A stretch of 64,000 bases of DNA from Pseudomonas akapageensis (GTDB lineage Bacteria; Pseudomonadota; Gammaproteobacteria; Pseudomonadales; Pseudomonadaceae): assembly GCF_011355085.1 (NCBI RefSeq), contig NZ_VXCP01000027.1:1-64000 (forward strand), in the 5' to 3' direction. The position numbers and the translations under genes were made by a program. Positions 15,487-24,161 of this stretch are shown here, in pieces. The notes below the pieces were generated by a model. That model did no database searches. It saw only the letters and a program-made list of their open reading frames with translations, and was not told the origin of the DNA. Positions within the stretch are counted from its first letter, which is position 1. Each line of letters opens with the position of its first letter.

Positions 15487-16401
15487 ATGAAGTTCACACT
15501 GCGGCAACTTCGCTATGCGCTCGCAGCGGCCAAGCACGGCAACCTGACGACTGCCGCCATGGAGCTTCATGTTTCACAACCCTCCATCTCGGCGGCCATC
15601 ACCGAATTGGAGGAAGTGCTTGGTCAATCAATTTTCGTACGCCAACGTGGGCTCGGCATATCGCTGACCCCATTCGGGCGTACCGTCATGGTCCAGGCCC
15701 GCCGAGTTCTGGCAGAGGCTCGGATCTTTGCCGAAATCAATGCCAATGCAGGAGAGTGTGTCGGAGAATTGGTGGTTGGATGTTTTGAAGATCTGGCGCC
15801 TTATTGCCTGCCACAAATCGTCCGCCGGATGCAGGAGTCCTGCCCACGGGTCACTGTCGATATGCGTGAAGGCAGCTTCGATTATGTTGGCAAGCGGCTT
15901 GGCGAGGGTGCGATAGAGTTGGCAATCACCTACGATCTGGGATTACCGCCGAACACTCAATGTACTCAGCTCTGTCAACTGACCGCTCAGGTACTGCTGT
16001 CGGCCGATCACCCGTTGGCCAAGGAGTCGCGTGTCAGTCTCAAAGCGCTATCCGAATACACCCTGGTAGTCACCGATCAGGTCCACAGTTGGCAGCATGT
16101 GCTGGATCTGTTCAGCTTTTACGATCTTTCACCCGCCGTTGTGCACCGTGTGCGCACTTTCGAGTTGCAGCGTAGCCTCGTCGCCAATGGGTTTGGCGTG
16201 GCGCTGATTTATACCCGGCCATTCGGTGACCGTAGTTATGATGGTCAACCGCTGGTATGTCGGCCGACTCAGGAGACATTGCCAGCGCATAGCATCGTAC
16301 TGGCGCATGATCAGCGCTATCCGCTGACGCCTTCGGCCGAGGCGTTCAAGGAGCTGGCGGTGGCATGGTTCGCGGAACGACCGTCGTTTGCATCTGAATG
16401 A
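15487..16401 (+). CDS. LysR-family transcriptional regulator
   Basis: This 304-residue protein has a winged helix-turn-helix at residues 1-60 (TTAAMELHVSQPSISAAI) and a LysR substrate-binding domain from about residue 92. It is divergent from the betaine importer-lyase operon with 131 bp between, the usual position of an activator for such an operon. Its co-inducer may be the imported betaine or the lyase product. No ribosome site is strong, but the ATG starts exactly at the conserved first helix. Confidence 0.92.
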   Translation: MKFTLRQLRYALAAAKHGNLTTAAMELHVSQPSISAAITELEEVLGQSIFVRQRGLGISLTPFGRTVMVQARRVLAEARIFAEINANAGECVGELVVGCFEDLAPYCLPQIVRRMQESCPRVTVDMREGSFDYVGKRLGEGAIELAITYDLGLPPNTQCTQLCQLTAQVLLSADHPLAKESRVSLKALSEYTLVVTDQVHSWQHVLDLFSFYDLSPAVVHRVRTFELQRSLVANGFGVALIYTRPFGDRSYDGQPLVCRPTQETLPAHSIVLAHDQRYPLTPSAEAFKELAVAWFAERPSFASE

Positions 16402-16450
16402 AGATGCGCTGGTCCATGCCTCGTTGCATTTGAAATGTCGGCGCCGCCAC

Positions 16451-18121
16451 CTAGCGCGGCGCCGCCTCCAGGGCATGCAGCGCCTCGGCCACTGCATCGT
16501 CGACGCTCAGGTCGGTAAACGTGGCGCTGGCCAGTCGCGTCGGCATCACTCGCCCGAGCAGCGTCAGCGAGGCCGGTTTGAGGCGCGCCAGCAGCACGCG
16601 CAGCCCTCGCGTTTCCTGGACGGTAAGGAAATTTTCAAGCGCTTCCAGACTGGAGCTGTCCAGATCCGGTGACTCCTCCAGGCTGAGAATCACCGTGTGC
16701 AGCGACGTCCGGGTTGTAGCGACCAAGTGCTGCGACTGGTTGAGAATGCGTTCGGCATTGGCGAAAAACAGGGGCTCGTCCGGCCGCAGGATCAGCAGCC
16801 CAGGAATCTGCCGCGCCTGCGGATGTTGCTCCAGACTGACGAAGTCATGCCCCTCGCCAAGCCGCCCGAGGACTGAGACACCCGACTGGGCGAAGCGGCG
16901 CAGCATCAGTATCAGACTGATTGCGATGGCCGCCAGCAGACCGCCCAGCACGCCCAGTAACAGCACGCCGAAGATGGCCACAATTACCACCAGACGATCG
17001 CGCCGCCAGAGGAAATAAGGGCGCAGGCTGGCCGGGTTCAGCGCGTTTCTGAGCGCATGGATGACGATTGCTGCCAGCACCGGTTCCGGCGTCAGGGCGA
17101 TGCTCGGCAACAGGGTCAGTACGATCAGCAACAACACCAGCGTGGCGATGCCGCCTGCCCAGCGCGACACAGCACCAGCAGCCTCGTTGGCGGCGCTGGC
17201 GGAATAGCCTGCCCCCACCGGCATGCCGTGCAGCAGCCCTGAGGCCAGGTTGCTGATGCCCAGCGCCAGAAGGTCGCGGTCAGGCTGCACGCTTTCACCG
17301 TGCTTGATCGCCAGGCTGCGTATCGAGCCGTAGGACTCGGCATAGAGGATCAGCACCATCGCCAACCCCAGTTCGCCCAGGCGCAGCCATTGCGCCGGCG
17401 ACAGTTGTGGCCATGTTGGCCACGCCATCTGCAGGTCGATGTCGCCCACCAGGTGCACGCCGTATTGCTGCAGGTCAAGCGCTCGCACCGCGCCGATGCT
17501 CAGCACGATGACCAGCAGACCGCCGGGTACCCGCCGCCAGCGCTCGCACAGAAAGAGCAATGCCAACGCCAGTGCGGTGATCGCGATACCGACCAGGTTC
17601 CACTGGGGCAAGGCGCGCAACAGGCCATAGGCGAAACGCGGCAGGTCGGTGTGCTCGGGATTGACGCCGACGACGCTGGCCAGTTGTTTGACGATAATGA
17701 AGATGGCCAGGCCAAAGGCAAAACCGCGCAATACGGGCTTGGCGATGAAGTTGGTCACACTGCCCAGCCGCGCCAGCGCGGCCAGCAAAAAGAACAGCGC
17801 CGTGATCAGCACCAGACCGGCCCCCAGGGTCAGCCGCAGAGTGGGATCGTTCGGGGCGATGTCCGCCGTCGCGGCGGCCAGCACCGCCGCCGAGGAAGAG
17901 GTCGCCGAGACGATCGCAAAACGGCTGCTGCCCGCCAGGAAATAACCGGTCAGGCCGGCGAACAGCGCAATGATACCCTGTTGTGGCGGCAACCCGGCGA
18001 TGCTCGAGTAGGCGACCGCCTCCGGCAGCAGCAACCCGGCGATCGACAGCCCAGCCACCAGATCCGCGCCGCGTCGTACGGCGATCGATGCTTGTTGCGC
18101 AGGCGAGCCGAGGCGTGTCAT
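16451..18121 (-). CDS. SulP-family inorganic anion transporter with STAS domain
   Basis: This 556-residue inner-membrane transporter has about eleven hydrophobic segments beginning with LPEAVAYSSIAGLPPQQG, the SulP signature, and a C-terminal STAS domain from about residue 425 with the DSSS loop. Family substrates are sulfate, bicarbonate or dicarboxylates; which one applies here cannot be told. The ATG at 18121 is preferred over a TTG one codon upstream. It follows the ParB-like gene by 14 bp, so the two form an operon. Confidence 0.92.
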   Translation of the reverse strand: MTRLGSPAQQASIAVRRGADLVAGLSIAGLLLPEAVAYSSIAGLPPQQGIIALFAGLTGYFLAGSSRFAIVSATSSSAAVLAAATADIAPNDPTLRLTLGAGLVLITALFFLLAALARLGSVTNFIAKPVLRGFAFGLAIFIIVKQLASVVGVNPEHTDLPRFAYGLLRALPQWNLVGIAITALALALLFLCERWRRVPGGLLVIVLSIGAVRALDLQQYGVHLVGDIDLQMAWPTWPQLSPAQWLRLGELGLAMVLILYAESYGSIRSLAIKHGESVQPDRDLLALGISNLASGLLHGMPVGAGYSASAANEAAGAVSRWAGGIATLVLLLIVLTLLPSIALTPEPVLAAIVIHALRNALNPASLRPYFLWRRDRLVVIVAIFGVLLLGVLGGLLAAIAISLILMLRRFAQSGVSVLGRLGEGHDFVSLEQHPQARQIPGLLILRPDEPLFFANAERILNQSQHLVATTRTSLHTVILSLEESPDLDSSSLEALENFLTVQETRGLRVLLARLKPASLTLLGRVMPTRLASATFTDLSVDDAVAEALHALEAAPR

Positions 18122-18135
18122 CAATCAGTTCCCGG

Positions 18136-18753
18136 TCATCCGTTGATGACTCCCGACCACCCCGGCAGGTAGCGGGCATCCTGCAGGCGCGCCAGCTTCA
18201 TGGCTCTGGCCAGTGCCTGGGGAAAATCCGCAACGATGCGCTTGAGTGCGATACGCGGGCGCAAATAGTCGGCCCAGAGAAACTCACTGAATGGCGTCGC
18301 ATCCTTGGCGTATCCGCCCTGGCGGCGTAACTCGCCGGCCAGGCTGCGGTAAGGGTCGTCCTGCAATTGCGTGAGCCGAGGGGGTATGGCCGAGAAGTCG
18401 CGGCGCTGGCCCTTGTCGTCGTAGGGGTGTACCCACTGATGGTGATCCAGCACCGGCCAGAAGTGCGCCGGCGTCAGCCAGGAAAGGTCCTTGAGCAGCA
18501 ACAGGCGGACCCTACTGACCTCTTCTTCGAGCAGGGCCAGGCCAAAATGATGATGATCGACGATGTAATACCGCTGATCCGGCCCCAGCACCCCGGGAAA
18601 CCAGTGCTCGGCCAGTGCCGCCGCACGGGCCTTCTTGCCGAGTTGGCTCCAATGCTTGCGCTTGAGTTCGACCTCGACCTTGCCGACAGTCAATTGGGTG
18701 GGGTGCAGATTTTCCAGTCGCGCCTTGAGCAGCTGCGGTTTGGCGGGCGTCAT
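18136..18753 (-). CDS. ParB-like nuclease-fold protein (ParBc_2 type)
   Basis: This 205-residue soluble protein has the ParB/Srx-like pattern of the putative ParB-like nuclease family: an early LHPTQLTVGKVEVE strand, then YYIVDHHHFGLAL, then VHPYDD. It is not a chromosome-partition ParB, lacking a helix-turn-helix and a parA partner. AGGAG lies two bases before one ATG and five before the next, so the second (18753) is taken. It precedes the SulP gene in an operon. Its biochemical function is unknown. Confidence 0.8.
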   Translation of the reverse strand: MTPAKPQLLKARLENLHPTQLTVGKVEVELKRKHWSQLGKKARAAALAEHWFPGVLGPDQRYYIVDHHHFGLALLEEEVSRVRLLLLKDLSWLTPAHFWPVLDHHQWVHPYDDKGQRRDFSAIPPRLTQLQDDPYRSLAGELRRQGGYAKDATPFSEFLWADYLRPRIALKRIVADFPQALARAMKLARLQDARYLPGWSGVING

Positions 18754-18945
18754 CATTGCTCCTGGGCGGCTGCGAATGCCGCGGCGACAGAGGAAAAATC
18801 AGACCGTATCGCCGTTGAGTATTGCACAGGACCGCAGCCCGGCATTTATGTGGGGTGCCGTACAGACCCAGATCGCTTTATGAGCACAGTCTTGAGCAGC
18901 GGCGATGGAATCAACGCGCTCGGCATCAAGCCACTGGAGATCATC

Positions 18946-19116
18946 ATGAACACAGACCAAGTCAAAGGCCGCGCCAAAGAAGTTGAAGGCGCTGTCAAGG
19001 AAGTCGCGGGCAAGACCGTTGGCAACACGCGCCTTGAGGACAAAGGCAGGGTTGAGAAAAGCGTCGGGAAAGTTCAGGCGGGCATTGGCGATCTCAAGGA
19101 AGATCTGAAAAAATAA
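18946..19116 (+). CDS. CsbD-family stress-response protein
   Basis: This 56-residue hydrophilic protein with NTDQVKGRAKEVEGAVKEVAGK and a Lys/Glu/Asp-rich tail matches the CsbD family, whose members accumulate under general stress. The molecular role is not known. The ATG at 18946 follows GGAG with seven bases between. It stands alone, with 190 bp of apparently non-coding sequence before it. Confidence 0.88.
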   Translation: MNTDQVKGRAKEVEGAVKEVAGKTVGNTRLEDKGRVEKSVGKVQAGIGDLKEDLKK

Positions 19117-19204
19117 AATGACATTTGTCACGCATATTTCACAGATTGAACTGGGCGCGCCTGCGAGTGGATCGCGGCGGTCCGAAAAGGCCGCCGCATC
19201 CGGC

Positions 19205-19489
19205 TCAAACGGGCTGTAGATCGCGCAAAGCCTCAGGATGCTGGCTCGCGACACGCAACAGCGTTTGTGCAGCGCCAGTAGGCTGGCGACGGCCCTGCTC
19301 CCAGTCTTGCAGCGTACGCAGGCTGACCCCCAGCAACTGGGCAAAAGCGCTCTGCGAAATGCCGACCTTGGCCCGAGCTTCGGAAGCAACGGAAAGTTTT
19401 ACTTCTGTTACACGCGCAGCCTTGCCGGCCTTCATTTGGCGAACTGAAGTCAGCAAGTCCTTCTGAAATTGTTCCATTTCATTGTCCAT
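19205..19489 (-). CDS. higA: HigA-type antitoxin with XRE helix-turn-helix
   Basis: This 94-residue protein has a C-terminal Cro/XRE helix-turn-helix (about residues 42-90, with ISQSAFAQLLGVSLRTLQDWEQGRR), typical of antitoxins of type II systems with the toxin gene first. It should neutralise the upstream toxin and repress the promoter palindrome at 19805. It overlaps the toxin gene by 11 bp. Confidence 0.88.
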   Translation of the reverse strand: MDNEMEQFQKDLLTSVRQMKAGKAARVTEVKLSVASEARAKVGISQSAFAQLLGVSLRTLQDWEQGRRQPTGAAQTLLRVASQHPEALRDLQPV

Positions 19490-19796
19490 TACTGATTTCC
19501 TCTTTCAATTGGCTCAGAAATGCTGAGGGGAGATTGTCAAACTTCGCCTTGGTGTAAGCAATCAGCAACCAGATACAGCCTTCGGAGAGCGTGTTGTAGT
19601 AGATGATTCGCGTGCCACCTCGCTTACCTATTCCGGCGCGGGACCACCGGACTTTACGCAAGCCTCCCGTACCGGGAACGACGTCACCGACCAATGGATT
19701 GGCTGCCAGCCAGATGATGAACTCCTGGCGTTCACCATCGCTCCATATGGACTCGGCGTAGCGCTTGAAAATATCCGTTTCGATAATGGTGTACAT
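19479..19796 (-). CDS. higB: RelE/HigB-type toxin
   Basis: This 105-residue protein of the RelE/HigB superfamily would be a ribosome-dependent mRNA interferase. Visible family features are the early helix with IFKRYAESIW, the GTGGLRKVRW strand, RIIYY and the LIAYTKAKFDNL C-terminal region. The ATG at 19796 is chosen because it begins the conserved MYTIIET strand; an upstream frame would run through the promoter palindrome. No Shine-Dalgarno is visible before it, and the promoter geometry suggests a leaderless or very short leader. The toxin gene precedes the antitoxin, as in higBA. Confidence 0.87.
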   Translation of the reverse strand: MYTIIETDIFKRYAESIWSDGERQEFIIWLAANPLVGDVVPGTGGLRKVRWSRAGIGKRGGTRIIYYNTLSEGCIWLLIAYTKAKFDNLPSAFLSQLKEEISNGQ

Positions 19797-19804
19797 GAAA
19801 AAAC

Positions 19805-19823
19805 TATACGGCAAAGCCGTATA
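19805..19823. promoter_or_regulatory. HigA operator, perfect palindrome in the toxin promoter
   Basis: TATACGGC and GCCGTATA flank three bases. Read leftward, the right half of the palindrome ends in TATAGT, a good -10 box whose start point would fall at or next to the toxin ATG. Binding of the antitoxin would block RNA polymerase. Confidence 0.7.
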
Positions 19824-19928
19824 AGCGCGCAAGGTACGATTTGAGTTCCCAGCTCTATCGTTGACCACCGCTCTGGCTGGATGCGACTCCGAGTCGATCG
19901 AAGTCGCCCCCGCCCCTACCGACCAGTC

Positions 19929-21425
19929 TCAGCCGTTACTCGGAAACGCAAACTGCACCGCCTCATGACTGGCACGCTGCGGCCAGCGCTGGGTAATAGC
20001 CTTGCGCCGCGTGTAGAACCGAACACCATCCGGACCATACGCATGAAGGTCGCCGAACAGCGACCGCTTCCAGCCGCCGAAGCTGTGGTACGCCACGGGC
20101 ACCGGTAGGGGAACGTTCACGCCGACCATGCCGACTTCGACTTCATCGCAGAACAGGCGGGCCGCCTCACCATCGCGGGTGAAGATGCAGGTGCCGTTGC
20201 CGTATTCGTGCTCGTTGATCAGTTGCATGGCCTGTTCAAGGCTGTCGACGCGCACGATGCACAGCACCGGGCCGAAGATTTCTTCTTTGTAGATCCGCAT
20301 GGCCGGGGTGACGCGGTCGAACAGGCAGCCGCTCAGAAAGAAGCCGTTTTCGTGGCCTGCGACCTGAAGTCCGCGACCGTCAACCACCAGTTCCGCTCCG
20401 GCTTGCACGCCTTCATCGACGTAACCTTTGACCTTGTCGCGATGGGCGCCGGTAATCAGTGGCCCCATGTCGAGGCCGCAGGCAGTACCGGCGCCGATTT
20501 TCAGGGCCTGGATCTGCGGCACCAGTTTCTGCACCAGCGCATCGGCGATCTGGTCACCGACACAGACTGCCACCGAGATGGCCATGCAACGCTCGCCGCA
20601 GGAGCCGTATGCCGCACCCATCAAGGCGCTGACGGCGTTGTTCAGATCCGCGTCGGGCATTAGCACGGCATGGTTTTTCGCGCCACCCAGGGCCTGCACG
20701 CGCTTGCCGCGTCTGGTGCCTTCGGCGTAGATGTACTCAGCGATCGGGGTCGAGCCGACGAAGCTCAGGGCTTTGACTTCGGGGGCTTCGATCAGGGCGT
20801 CGACAGCTTCTTTATCGCCCTGCACGACGCTCATCACTCCCTTGGGCAAGCCGGCTTCGAGCAACAGCTCGGCGATGTACAAGGTCGAGCTGGGGTCACG
20901 CTCCGACGGTTTGAGGATGAAGCAGTTGCCGCAAACAATGGCCAGCGGATACATCCACAGGGGAACCATGGCCGGGAAGTTGAAGGGGGTAATGCCGGCC
21001 ACTACACCAATGGGCTGGAAATCACTCCAGGCATCGATGTTCGGGCCCACATTGCGGCTGTATTCGCCCTTGAGGATTTCCGGGGCGGAGCACGCGAACT
21101 CCACGTTCTCGATACCGCGCTTGAGCTCGCCGGCAGCATCTTCGAGCGTCTTGCCGTGCTCTTGGCTGATCATCCGGGCGATTTTTGCTTCGTGTTGCTC
21201 GAGCAATTGCTTGAAACGGAACATGATCTGGGCACGCTTGGCGGCCGGAGTCTGGCGCCAGGCGGGAAAGGCCGCAGTCGCAACGGATATCGCTTGCTGG
21301 ACCGTTGCGCGATCGGCGAGTGCGACCTGGTGGATCACCTCGCCGGTCGAAGGGTTGTACACGGGCGCAGTACGGCCGGGGATGGCAACGCGCTCGCCGT
21401 TGATCAGATGATGGATGCTGCTCAT
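19929..21425 (-). CDS. iolA: Methylmalonate-semialdehyde dehydrogenase, CoA-acylating
   Basis: This 498-residue aldehyde dehydrogenase (MmsA/IolA) converts malonate semialdehyde to acetyl-CoA and CO2, and methylmalonate semialdehyde to propionyl-CoA, with NAD+ and CoA. The NAD-binding TPFNFPAMVPLWMYP, the GAKNHAVLMPDAD stretch and the catalytic Cys in YGSCGERCMAIS are present. The ATG follows AAGGT. It is the last gene of the inositol operon and supplies its final step, 39 bp after iolB. The enzyme can also serve valine degradation. Confidence 0.95.
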   Translation of the reverse strand: MSSIHHLINGERVAIPGRTAPVYNPSTGEVIHQVALADRATVQQAISVATAAFPAWRQTPAAKRAQIMFRFKQLLEQHEAKIARMISQEHGKTLEDAAGELKRGIENVEFACSAPEILKGEYSRNVGPNIDAWSDFQPIGVVAGITPFNFPAMVPLWMYPLAIVCGNCFILKPSERDPSSTLYIAELLLEAGLPKGVMSVVQGDKEAVDALIEAPEVKALSFVGSTPIAEYIYAEGTRRGKRVQALGGAKNHAVLMPDADLNNAVSALMGAAYGSCGERCMAISVAVCVGDQIADALVQKLVPQIQALKIGAGTACGLDMGPLITGAHRDKVKGYVDEGVQAGAELVVDGRGLQVAGHENGFFLSGCLFDRVTPAMRIYKEEIFGPVLCIVRVDSLEQAMQLINEHEYGNGTCIFTRDGEAARLFCDEVEVGMVGVNVPLPVPVAYHSFGGWKRSLFGDLHAYGPDGVRFYTRRKAITQRWPQRASHEAVQFAFPSNG

Positions 21426-21464
21426 GGATGAAGACCTTTTGTTCGAAGTGAAGGGTCGGTCGAA

Positions 21465-22283
21465 CTAGCTCTCCAGGGCTGCGCCCGGGCCCTGTGTCAC
21501 CAACCACTCATGCGCCGGATCGTTCTTGAAACACCACTGGCGAGTAGGCCCGGCCATGACATTCAGGTAATAGCTTTCATAGCCATACGGCACCACCACC
21601 GGGTGGTAACCGCGCGGCACCAAGACCACGTCGCCGTCTTCCACTGCCATGGCCTCGTCCAGGCTGCGGTCGTCGGTGTAAACGCGTTGAAAGACGAAGC
21701 CCTGGGGAGGGTTGATGCGGTGGTAGTAGGTCTCCTCGAGCACGCTTTCATGGGGTATCGCGTCGGTATCGTGCTTGTGCGGTGGGTAGCTTGAACTGTG
21801 ACTCTGCGGTGTGCGTACCTCCACCACCAGCAGCGACTCTGCGGGCTGGTCGGCCGGCAGGATATCGGTGATGTAGCGGGTGTTGGCGGCCACACCCCGG
21901 ACCGAACGGCGGATGCTGGCCGGCTCAATCAATCGCGCCGGCAGCTTGCCTTCGGCCGGTGCCGAACACAGTGCAATCTCGACGTCGTCGTGGGCAGTGA
22001 TGTGGGCCGTAAGCCTGGGCGGCAAGTACAGCGCATGGGGTGCCTGCTCATCGAACGGCCCCGTACGCCCGCCGATTTCCTTGCACTGCAGATCGCCCAC
22101 GCTTACCGACACCACGCCACTGAGCAGGACCACACAGGTCTCGCGCCGCATTTCATGCAGGCTTATCGACTCGCCGGCTGCCAATTGCCGGACCTCGAAG
22201 CCGACGTGCCCCCAGCCCGCCGACTCCGGGGTCACCCTGACCCGGTCGCGGCCGCTCTTGGCCGCTTTGACTAATAGGCTCAT
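21465..22283 (-). CDS. iolB: 5-deoxy-glucuronate isomerase
   Basis: This 272-residue protein has the double-cupin fold of IolB, which isomerises 5-deoxy-D-glucuronate to 2-deoxy-5-keto-gluconate. Metal-binding residues lie in SSYPPHKHD and in the ETYYHRINPPQGFVFQRVYT region. It starts behind AAGGGGGG, 12 bp after iolD, and is followed by iolA. It acts in the cytosol, between IolD and IolC. Confidence 0.95.
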   Translation of the reverse strand: MSLLVKAAKSGRDRVRVTPESAGWGHVGFEVRQLAAGESISLHEMRRETCVVLLSGVVSVSVGDLQCKEIGGRTGPFDEQAPHALYLPPRLTAHITAHDDVEIALCSAPAEGKLPARLIEPASIRRSVRGVAANTRYITDILPADQPAESLLVVEVRTPQSHSSSYPPHKHDTDAIPHESVLEETYYHRINPPQGFVFQRVYTDDRSLDEAMAVEDGDVVLVPRGYHPVVVPYGYESYYLNVMAGPTRQWCFKNDPAHEWLVTQGPGAALES

Positions 22284-22295
22284 GTTGTTCCCCCC

Positions 22296-24161
22296 TTAGA
22301 TGCGCTGGCGCTTTCTGGCCGACTCGTAGGCGGCACGCGCTTGCTGGACTTGCGGACGCTGCGAGACTTCCGGCACCGCGACTTCCCACCAGCAGCCGCC
22401 CTCCTGGGTGGTTCGCCGTGCATCGGTATCGATGACGATCAGGTAGCTGCGCTCGCTTTGCCTGGCGCGTTGCATGGCCGCTTCCAGCCCGGCTATGTCG
22501 GCCACATGCTCGGCTTTGGCACCCATCGACTGGGCGTGTTTCGCGAAGTCGATCTCAGGCAAGCCCTGGGGACCGGTCAGGCAGTTATCGAGCATGTTGT
22601 TGAAAGGCTCGCCGCCACAAGCCTGCTGCAATCGGTTGATGCAGCCGTACCCCCGGTTGTCCAGCAACACCACGATCAGCTTTTGCCCCAGCATCACGGA
22701 TGTCGCCAATTCCGAGTTCATCATCAGGTAGGAGCCATCGCCCACCATCACGATGACCTCCCGTTCCGGGCAGGCCATTTTCACTCCCAGCCCACCTGCA
22801 ACTTCGTAGCCCATGCAGGAATAGCCGTATTCCATGTGGTAGCCGCCGGCGATGCCCGCACGCCACAACTTGTGCAACTCGGCGGGCAGCGTACCGGCCG
22901 CACACACGACGATATCCTGCTGGGCCGATTCGGGGTGCGAGAGCTGTACCGCGCCAATCACTTCGGCATCATAGGGAAGGTAGCCGGCACCCGGCGGCTC
23001 GCGTCGACTGGTGATGCCTTGCACGGTTTCGCGCCAGCCGTGGGCCAGTCTGCGCGCGCGCTCGGTCCATTGCCCCTCGGCCTGCCAGTCACCGTCCAGG
23101 CGCTCGGTCAATTGCTCCAAAGCCCAGCGAGCGTCCGCCACTAGCCCCTGACCGCGCCACTTCAGCGCATCGAAAGTGTTCACGTTGATCGACAGTAACC
23201 GGGCCTGGCTGAACAGGCTGTGGGATCCGGTGGTGAAGTCCTGCAGGCGGGTGCCGACAGCCAATACCAGGTCGGCTTCGCTGGCCAGTTCGTTGGCCGC
23301 CGGTGAACCGGTCACACCGACCGCGCCCAGTTGCAGCGGGTGGTCCCACGGCAAGGCGCTCTTGCCCGCCTGGGTTTCACAGACCGGCACGCCGAAGGTC
23401 TCGGCGAAGGAGCGCAAGGCGGCGCCGGCGCCGGCGTACAGCACGCCCCCACCGGAAACGATCACGGGTTTGCGAGCCTGGCGAATCGCCTGGAGCGCCT
23501 CGGCCAGCTCATCTTCGGCGGCGGTCAGGCAGCGGATGCGCACCAGCCGCTCGTTGAAAAACTCGACCGGATAATCGTAGGCCTCGGTTTGCACGTCTTG
23601 CGGCAAGGCCAGCGTCACCGGGCCGCACTGGGCCGGATCGGTGAGGATCGAGATCGCGCGCGGCAACGCGGTCAGCAATTGCTCGGGGCGAATGATGCGG
23701 TCGAAGTAGCGCGACACTGGGCGCAAGCTGTCGTTGGCCGACACACTGCCATCGACGCTGTCTTCAATTTGCTGCAACACCGGGTCCGGCGCCCGCGAAA
23801 CGAACACATCGCCCGGCAACAGCAGCACCGGCAGACGATTCACATGTGCCAGTGCGGCAGCGGTCACCAGGTTGGTGGCGCCCGGGCCAATACTGGTGGT
23901 CACCGCCATCATGCGCTTGCGAAAGTGCGCCTTGGCATAGGCAATCGCGGCATGGGCCATCCCCTGTTCATTATGGGCACGGTAGGTGGGGAAATCTTCG
24001 CGTTGCTGGTACAACGCTTCGCCGACGCCCGCCACGTTGCCGTGGCCGAAGATGGCAAAGCAGCCGGCAAACAGTGGCAACCGCTCACCGTCGATCTCGA
24101 CCCGCTGCGCGGCAAGATAGCGCACCAGAGCCTGGGCCATGGTCAGTCGAATTGTGGACAT
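22296..24161 (-). CDS. iolD: 3D-(3,5/4)-trihydroxycyclohexane-1,2-dione hydrolase
   Basis: This 621-residue thiamine-diphosphate enzyme opens the ring of the dione formed from inosose. The domain order is pyrimidine-binding (Glu in NEQGMAHAAIAYA), central, and pyrophosphate-binding domain (GDGSYLMMNSEL, then NRGYGCINRLQ). Length is normal for IolD. The ATG overlaps the iolC stop by one base, indicating translational coupling. It is central to the leftward inositol operon. Confidence 0.95.
   Translation of the reverse strand: MSTIRLTMAQALVRYLAAQRVEIDGERLPLFAGCFAIFGHGNVAGVGEALYQQREDFPTYRAHNEQGMAHAAIAYAKAHFRKRMMAVTTSIGPGATNLVTAAALAHVNRLPVLLLPGDVFVSRAPDPVLQQIEDSVDGSVSANDSLRPVSRYFDRIIRPEQLLTALPRAISILTDPAQCGPVTLALPQDVQTEAYDYPVEFFNERLVRIRCLTAAEDELAEALQAIRQARKPVIVSGGGVLYAGAGAALRSFAETFGVPVCETQAGKSALPWDHPLQLGAVGVTGSPAANELASEADLVLAVGTRLQDFTTGSHSLFSQARLLSINVNTFDALKWRGQGLVADARWALEQLTERLDGDWQAEGQWTERARRLAHGWRETVQGITSRREPPGAGYLPYDAEVIGAVQLSHPESAQQDIVVCAAGTLPAELHKLWRAGIAGGYHMEYGYSCMGYEVAGGLGVKMACPEREVIVMVGDGSYLMMNSELATSVMLGQKLIVVLLDNRGYGCINRLQQACGGEPFNNMLDNCLTGPQGLPEIDFAKHAQSMGAKAEHVADIAGLEAAMQRARQSERSYLIVIDTDARRTTQEGGCWWEVAVPEVSQRPQVQQARAAYESARKRQRI

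Noticed and set aside
18136..18753. Chromosome-partition protein ParB
   Set aside because: There is no helix-turn-helix, no parA neighbour and no parS-like repeat; only the ParB-like nuclease fold is suggested.
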